The notes below the pieces were generated by a model, which was given only the letters and a program-made list of their open reading frames with translations, was not told the DNA's origin and ran no database searches. Shown here in pieces: positions 59,840 through 64,000 of a stretch of DNA of 64,000 bases. Source of the DNA: Paenibacillus stellifer. GTDB lineage: Bacteria; Bacillota; Bacilli; Paenibacillales; Paenibacillaceae. Location: the NCBI RefSeq assembly GCF_000758685.1, contig NZ_CP009286.1:2696501-2760500 (forward strand), in the 5' to 3' direction. Position numbers and translations under genes: made by a program. The number at the start of each line of letters is the position of its first letter. The first letter of the stretch is position 1.

Positions 59840-60214
59840 CTACCTTCTTCGCTTTACCTCCTTGTCTTCTGATCTTCCTTCCAGCCATTCAATGAATACT
59901 GCTCTTGATACGAACAGGCGCCGGCCTACCCGGGCAGCGTGGAAATCCTCGGAATTCAGCAACTCGTACACCTGTCGTTGCCCGATCCCCAGAAACTTTT
60001 GAATATCTGCAGGGGAGAGCACGGGCGGCAGCAGTTCCTCGGTTCTCGTAATGTCAAGCTGCGGAGGTACCTTTGGTGTTGGCCTGATAGGATCGGAAGG
60101 GTCCCCGGCAGTCCGGATATTCACCGTCACCTCGATCTTCATCTCCTTGAGCTCCTGCAGGGCAGCGAGCAGCAGATCGGCAGCGGGTGACTTACTTTCA
60201 GGTTCATTGCTCAT
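59840..60214 (-). CDS. Excisionase-type helix-turn-helix protein
   Basis: 124 residues. C-terminal MerR/Xis-like HTH_17 domain: LSPADIQKFLGIGQRQVYELLNSEDFHAARVGRRLFVSRAVFIEWLEGR. The N-terminal 65 residues are a Pro/Glu-rich variable part with a helix (ADLLLAALQELKEMKIEVTVNI). Its start overlaps the stop of the small gene at 60211 (ATGA), so they are coexpressed. Could be the excisionase of the element or a regulator. Confidence 0.8.
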   Translation of the reverse strand: MSNEPESKSPAADLLLAALQELKEMKIEVTVNIRTAGDPSDPIRPTPKVPPQLDITRTEELLPPVLSPADIQKFLGIGQRQVYELLNSEDFHAARVGRRLFVSRAVFIEWLEGRSEDKEVKRRR

Positions 60215-60387
60215 CGGACGTCCCCAATAATGTACTTGTCCAGAACCTCATCCAGATTAGGACTGATTACCCCGTGCTGGTCCAGGACCTTGTGTATTGC
60301 TCCCCGGGCGAGCTGTTTAACAATGGCGTTCGATTGCTCCTGCGTACCGACCTGGACAAAGTGGAGGTTGAATTGTTTCTTTTTCAT
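60211..60387 (-). CDS. Small hypothetical phage protein
   Basis: 58 residues from the ATG at 60387 (AAGGAG eight bases before; the frame opens nine codons earlier). MKKKQFNLHFVQVGTQEQSNAIVKQLARGAIHKVLDQHGV. Similar in plan to the 69-residue protein at 59150, suggesting a duplicated family. Cotranscribed with the excisionase-like gene. Function unknown. Confidence 0.6.
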   Translation of the reverse strand: MKKKQFNLHFVQVGTQEQSNAIVKQLARGAIHKVLDQHGVISPNLDEVLDKYIIGDVR

Positions 60388-60657
60388 AGCATGGTCTCCT
60401 TTCGGAATTTTCAATAATTTATATAGGGAAATGTAGCAGGATAGTTAGTATTAAGCATTTTTGCTGAAGTAGCAGATAGGCTCTTTTGTGGGGCTTATAG
60501 GGGCGGCTAGTGAATGAATAAGTTAGTAGATGTTCGGTTCCCGAATGCTGTAAGTTCTCTCTATTATGTTTCGAATAGGGAATTCTGTTGAATTATTGAT
60601 ATTGAATTAATCAAAATTTTCTAAATAAAACCAACTTCATGGTTTATCAGTGCCCTA

Positions 60658-61197
60658 TTAATCTTCTAATGATCTTGAGTATTCTGGGAAAAGAGCTTTC
60701 AACATTAAGAGTATTTGATTTACTTCTTCTGGCTTCAGCAATTGACCATTGTAATGCACGGGGATCTCGTTGTTGTTATTTAGCACAAACAGAAGTTCGT
60801 AGAATTGTTCATTAAGTATTTTTTCAATTGTTTGCTGCTCGCGTTCCTCTTTCCGCTTCTTCCTATATTCCCAAGCATCAACACCTTTGTATTCCTTAAT
60901 GTCTTCTCCAGTCGTATCCACTATGTTAAATAAACCCGTTTCATAGTCGCTTTGACCAAGGTCTTCCATTCCAATATACCCTGCTGCGTAAAACAGCGCC
61001 CCTGGAGTAACTCCAAGAACATGAGCTAGAGCATTTAGGGTTTCCTTTTGTGGCTTTTGAGTTCCGTCTTCTATCCGCGAGATTGTTGCCTGAGACACTC
61101 CGGAATCTGCAGCTAACTGTTTTTGAGATTTATAACCCTTTGATCTTCGTAAGCGTCTAAAAAAATCCCCAAAATTTTCTCCACCTTGAGAAGACAT
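60658..61197 (-). CDS. CI-like XRE-family repressor
   Basis: 179 residues from the ATG at 61197 (AAGGAG eight bases upstream; an ATG two codons earlier is too close). HTH_3 domain near 10-70: FFRRLRRSKGYKSQKQLAADSGVSQATISRIEDGTQKPQKETLNALAHVLGV. The C-terminal part has no ImmA or LexA-like peptidase motif but a helical tail (TIEKILNEQFYELLFVL). Divergent from the Cro-like gene across three operator repeats, so it is the likely lysogeny repressor. Confidence 0.85.
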   Translation of the reverse strand: MSSQGGENFGDFFRRLRRSKGYKSQKQLAADSGVSQATISRIEDGTQKPQKETLNALAHVLGVTPGALFYAAGYIGMEDLGQSDYETGLFNIVDTTGEDIKEYKGVDAWEYRKKRKEEREQQTIEKILNEQFYELLFVLNNNNEIPVHYNGQLLKPEEVNQILLMLKALFPEYSRSLED

Positions 61198-61257
61198 ATA
61201 CATTACTCCTTATTTGCAATAGGTTAGCTAAAGTATAACTTCCCCTAAAAAAATACG

Positions 61258-61334
61258 CAAATATATACGCATTAACACTTGAAACGAATATATATACGTG
61301 ATATGATCTTTTCGCGGAGAATATATATACGTTT
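61258..61334. promoter_or_regulatory. Operator region between repressor and Cro-like genes (three repeats)
   Basis: The core ATATATACG occurs three times in the same orientation at 61261-61269, 61290-61298 and 61323-61331, spaced 29 and 33 bp. The second copy is part of a near-palindrome ACGAATATATATACGT. Three spaced sites between divergent XRE genes is the layout of a lambdoid genetic switch. Confidence 0.8.
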
Positions 61335-61349
61335 TGAGGAGGTGTAGAT

Positions 61350-61583
61350 GTGAAGATAAGAGTAAAAGACCCAACTTTCTTAAACGAACTCATCATGATA
61401 AAAGGGTTCTATAAGACAGAGTTTGGCAAGGAGATTGGGATGTCTGGCCCAATGACAACTCAAATTACGAACGGTGATAGGTCACCATCACCACGTACAG
61501 CAAAGCGCATCTGCGAAGTGCTGGAATGTGAGTGGTCAGAATTGTTTGAGATCGTCAAAACGCCGCATCAAGCAGCCAAGTGA
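61350..61583 (+). CDS. Cro-like XRE-family regulator
   Basis: 77 residues from a GTG with GAGGAGGTG upstream. One helix-turn-helix: LNELIMIKGFYKTEFGKEIGMSGPMTTQITNGDRSPSPRTAKRICEVLECEWSELFEIV. First gene of the rightward early operon, facing the CI-like repressor. Likely antirepressor of the lysogenic state. Confidence 0.85.
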   Translation: MKIRVKDPTFLNELIMIKGFYKTEFGKEIGMSGPMTTQITNGDRSPSPRTAKRICEVLECEWSELFEIVKTPHQAAK

Positions 61584-61709
61584 CCCGTATCATCACACAT
61601 TTCAGCATTCCCCGCATCACTCGAGCATAAGCACACCCCAGAGGCTCCCAGCCGCTAAAACGTGCTTAGATCGTCAGCAGTGCAGCTTTTAAGAAGGAGA
61701 TGAAAAAAC

Positions 61710-62042
61710 ATGCAAGCACAAGTCAAGCCCGCAGCCGTCCAGATCCCGCCGCACCTATCCAAGGATCGGTACTGGTGCGGAACGCTTCACCTGTTCATGC
61801 AGCACAGTCTACTGCACCGGTACTTTACCCCGAAATACTTTGATTTCGAGGAGGAGACAATTGACTCTGCAGCTCTGAAGCGGCTGTCCCGACCTTGGAG
61901 CCAATCAGAGAAGTTTATGCTGAACTTGGCTCTGCATCTATTCAATGAGAACCTGGCGAAGGTGAACCTATCAGATATGGATTTTCTAGATGGCACCAAT
62001 AAGCAGCTCGTCATTGAGGCGTTGCAGTTACGTTTTAACTAA
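61710..62042 (+). CDS. Hypothetical early phage protein
   Basis: 110 residues, AAGGAGATG upstream. Mostly helical (LHLFMQHSLLHRYFTPKYFDFEEE, SQSEKFMLNLALHLFNENLAKVNLSDMDFLDGTNKQLVIEALQLRF). Resembles uncharacterised proteins of Paenibacillus and Bacillus prophage early regions; no catalytic motif visible. Confidence 0.65.
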   Translation: MQAQVKPAAVQIPPHLSKDRYWCGTLHLFMQHSLLHRYFTPKYFDFEEETIDSAALKRLSRPWSQSEKFMLNLALHLFNENLAKVNLSDMDFLDGTNKQLVIEALQLRFN

Positions 62043-62148
62043 AGATTCACTACTGGCTTCTTGATCCAAGGAATTATTCATTCAATGCTCGTCAACTCGT
62101 AATTTGTATTTAAGAACATACAAAACGGGAATGAAAGGAGGAACTGAG

Positions 62149-62439
62149 ATGCATTCAAACGAGGAAAAAGAAACAACATGTGTTTTCGATTTTGTGAGTA
62201 ACAGCTGGGAGGTTTACAGCTGCGTTCCGCGTCACATGTCTAAGCTTCGCAAGATCGTTGCTCCCCATTGGGAGGAAATGACTGATGGCAAGGTAACTGC
62301 GGCGAAGTTTCGGCTTAGCGGCAAACAGGTCAGTTTTGTAATGGGTAGAACATCGAATATCACGGAAGAACAACGGGAAGCTATTAGCTCCCGGATGAAA
62401 GGTATGCACCAAAAACGTAATCAAGAAGTTACAAAATAG
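62149..62439 (+). CDS. Hypothetical phage protein
   Basis: 96 residues from the ATG at 62149 (AAAGGAGG upstream). MHSNEEKETTCVFDFVSNSWEVYSCVPRHMSKLRKI has two spaced Cys and many aromatic residues; the rest is basic (FRLSGKQVSFVMGRTSNITEEQREAISSRMKGMHQKR). Family not recognised. Confidence 0.65.
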   Translation: MHSNEEKETTCVFDFVSNSWEVYSCVPRHMSKLRKIVAPHWEEMTDGKVTAAKFRLSGKQVSFVMGRTSNITEEQREAISSRMKGMHQKRNQEVTK

Positions 62440-62473
62440 CGTTAAGAATTGAAAAGAGGAGGGAGTTATTGAT

Positions 62474-62824
62474 ATGCGTAATCAAAGAACAAGACGCCAT
62501 ACCCCGACAGTGATCATCCAGCAGGCTGTGCCGGCATACCAAGCGCCGGAGTTCGTGGAGCGGAAGCCGGAAATTGACCCGCAGCAATTCCTTCAGCAGC
62601 TTGGCCAGATGGTCATGCAGCAGCAAGTCCAGCAGCCTCGGCCGGAAACACTGAATGTGAAGGAGGCAGCAGAGTATCTGAGGATCTCTGCTTGGAGCGT
62701 GTACGACATGTGCCGGACCAACAGCTTGCCGTTCTTCCGCATCCGGAGCCGTATCTTTTTCCGCCGACATGAATTGGAGCGTTGGATAAGTGAGAATACC
62801 AACCAATGCGGCATGGAGAGGTAG
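62474..62824 (+). CDS. Excisionase/helix-turn-helix (HTH_17) protein
   Basis: 116 residues. Gln/Pro-rich N-terminal part (about 1-55) and a C-terminal HTH_17 domain LNVKEAAEYLRISAWSVYDMCRTNSLPFFRIRSRIFFRRHELERWISE, the MerR-like fold of phage excisionases and small activators. Second protein of this type in the element, here in the rightward early operon. Confidence 0.82.
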   Translation: MRNQRTRRHTPTVIIQQAVPAYQAPEFVERKPEIDPQQFLQQLGQMVMQQQVQQPRPETLNVKEAAEYLRISAWSVYDMCRTNSLPFFRIRSRIFFRRHELERWISENTNQCGMER

Positions 62825-62834
62825 GCGGGGCAGT

Positions 62835-63110
62835 ATGACAACAGCACAGAGATTCGTTTCCCTTCGGTTACTTGAGCTGCTCTGCAACCTGACTGCTAAG
62901 CGCCATGAGATTGAGCGCGTCGGCATTCGATTTGAGGTGATGGCTGAGCTTCATGAACAGGTAGGTAACGCGCTGTTCCAGGTGAACGGCATTAATCCCG
63001 CTCAAGCAAACACGCTCTGGATTATGCTGGAAGATTACGTATCCGGACGTATTAAGGACTTCGAACTGCTGAGCCTGCTGGCTGGGTCCGGTAAGGTGCC
63101 AAACAATTGA
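62835..63110 (+). CDS. Hypothetical phage protein
   Basis: 91 residues from the ATG at 62835 (GGCGGGG upstream), 11 bp after the HTH_17 gene. Helical throughout: QRFVSLRLLELLCNLTAKRHEIERVGIRFEVMAELHEQVGNALFQVNGI and ILEDYVSGRIKDFELLSLLAG-type ending. Not recognised. Confidence 0.65.
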   Translation: MTTAQRFVSLRLLELLCNLTAKRHEIERVGIRFEVMAELHEQVGNALFQVNGINPAQANTLWIMLEDYVSGRIKDFELLSLLAGSGKVPNN

Positions 63111-63170
63111 ACAATCGGGGAAGTAATCTGTTGTTTAGCTCGCTGACGGAAAAAGAGTAGGTGGTGTTAG

Positions 63171-63920
63171 GTGCAAGGATGGATCAAGGATCATCGAAAG
63201 GAGCTGGAAAGTGATATTTGGCGGATGCCACCTCTTTATCATCGTGTGTGGCAGTGGCTAAAGTATCAAGTCAATTATGCAGATGCGGAGATACCGATGA
63301 GTGACGGCACAAAGTTCATCGTGAAAAAGGGACAGCACCTTACTTCAATACGTAACATTGCCCGGGCGATCGGATGGCACGAAGGATTGGTTTGGAAGGA
63401 GCCCAATCCGAAGACGATTTCCCAAATCATCGGTTGGCTTGAGAAAAACGGTATGATCACGGTTGAACGCGGAAGGGGTAACAGGCAATTTACGCTGATA
63501 ACCCTTGTGAAATGGGACTTTTACCAACTCGATGAAGGGCATGTGGTAACAGCGAGTACCACAGCAAGGGAACAGCTACTGGATATAAACAAGAATATAA
63601 AGAATGAGAAGAATGAAAAAGAAAGAGATCTAAAAGATTACATCAGTCTACCGACTGACGATCCCTTCCTGAAAATATATGAGATTCACTTTAGAAAATC
63701 TCGGAAAAAGGAACATCCTAGGATCACAGAGCAGCAGCTTCAGCACATCATTCATAATATTGAGATGCTTCAGGAATGGGAGATAACTGCTGAAGATTTC
63801 GAGGAACAGGTGAGAGATCACTTTGAAACCCTAGCTAAGGATAATAACGGCAGTATCCTAGCCTTTATCCCATCGTTTATGAGGAGATTTGAGATTCCAT
63901 ACACAGGATTTGAAGTCTAG
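63171..63920 (+). CDS. Phage replication initiation (replisome-organiser type) protein
   Basis: 249 residues from a GTG. The N-terminal winged-helix part reads WIKDHRKELESDIWRMPPLYHRVWQWLKYQVNYADAEI, KKGQHLTSIRNIARAIGW and TISQIIGWLEKNGMITVERGRGNRQFTLITLVKWDFYQ, as in DnaD-like/replisome-organiser proteins of Firmicute phages. A charged linker (NKNIKNEKNEKERD) leads to a C-terminal helical domain (RITEQQLQHIIHNIEMLQEW). It probably loads the helicase at the element's origin. Confidence 0.78.
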   Translation: MQGWIKDHRKELESDIWRMPPLYHRVWQWLKYQVNYADAEIPMSDGTKFIVKKGQHLTSIRNIARAIGWHEGLVWKEPNPKTISQIIGWLEKNGMITVERGRGNRQFTLITLVKWDFYQLDEGHVVTASTTAREQLLDINKNIKNEKNEKERDLKDYISLPTDDPFLKIYEIHFRKSRKKEHPRITEQQLQHIIHNIEMLQEWEITAEDFEEQVRDHFETLAKDNNGSILAFIPSFMRRFEIPYTGFEV

Positions 63921-63945
63921 TATAAGTCACTCGGGGGATGAGTAA

Positions 63946-64000
63946 ATGCTCAGTAAAGAAATTGAAAAAGAAGTTATCCAGTACCTTAAGCAGGTCCGGC
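63946..64000 (+). CDS. Start of a gene cut by the window edge
   Basis: ATG at 63946, eight bases after a GGGGGATG-type Shine-Dalgarno, opens MLSKEIEKEVIQYLKQVR before the window ends. The helical start resembles VRR-NUC-type or other small phage replication proteins, but too little is visible to decide. An overlapping ATG at 63938 in another frame is less likely (very basic, low-complexity product). Confidence 0.45.
   Translation, partial: MLSKEIEKEVIQYLKQVR

Overview
The window looks like chromosome of a Gram-positive member of the Paenibacillaceae (Paenibacillus or a close relative). Coding DNA is moderately GC-rich, Shine-Dalgarno sequences are strong (AGGAGG type), lipoprotein signal peptides are typical of Firmicutes, TTG and GTG starts are common, and the families seen (FeuABC/Btr/BesA iron uptake, bacillithiol transferase, PadR-ABC operons, Agr-type quorum sensing, cre sites) fit that group. 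The genus is inferred from gene content only; no rRNA is present.

Layout. 1-4.4 kb: a TetR C-terminal remnant, an HXXEE membrane protein, a cytoplasmic-looking binding protein, then a TetR regulator and a family 2 glycosyltransferase that share a palindromic operator, and a GNAT acetyltransferase. 4.5-14.3 kb: two Fur-controlled siderophore loci facing each other. The first has one binding protein and two permeases. The second has the order of the Bacillus subtilis bacillibactin locus (btr, feuA, feuB, feuC, esterase) and its esterase is a tandem fusion of two domains. Neither carries an ATPase gene. 15-25.6 kb: a LacI-regulated carbohydrate locus (binding lipoprotein, two permeases, LacI, GH3, long GH94) whose composition matches beta-1,2-glucooligosaccharide use. 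25.8-31.2 kb: a kinase fragment, a secreted Lys/Ala-rich protein, an orphan sugar-type binding protein with a perfect cre site, and an MFS gene truncated by a TnpB remnant next to a LysR gene. 31.3-41.4 kb: macrolide-type glycosyltransferase, UPF0173 hydrolase, PadR/pentapeptide/ABC exporter operon, SecA2-like ATPase, esterase lipoprotein and sulfurtransferase.

41.4-54.9 kb is signalling-rich. It holds a PilZ protein, a diguanylate cyclase with one in-frame TAG, a stand-alone endolysin/holin pair, a lone LytTR protein, and an Agr-type operon (membrane sensor, AgrB, AgrD-like pheromone precursor) without a histidine kinase. Next comes a leftward operon (ThDP enzyme, carboxymuconolactone decarboxylase-like protein, STAS-like protein, KAS III homologue) preceded by a clear class I cyclic-di-GMP riboswitch and split by an IS110 element with a probable bridge-RNA region.

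55.6-64 kb is the integrase-proximal end of a prophage or similar integrated element that runs off the window: tyrosine integrase, DinD, small proteins, a CI/Cro-like switch with three operator repeats, excisionase-like proteins and a replication-initiation-type protein. Between dinD and a small upstream ORF lies about 775 bp of closely packed, sequence-divergent hairpins. That array is the strongest unexplained structure in the window.
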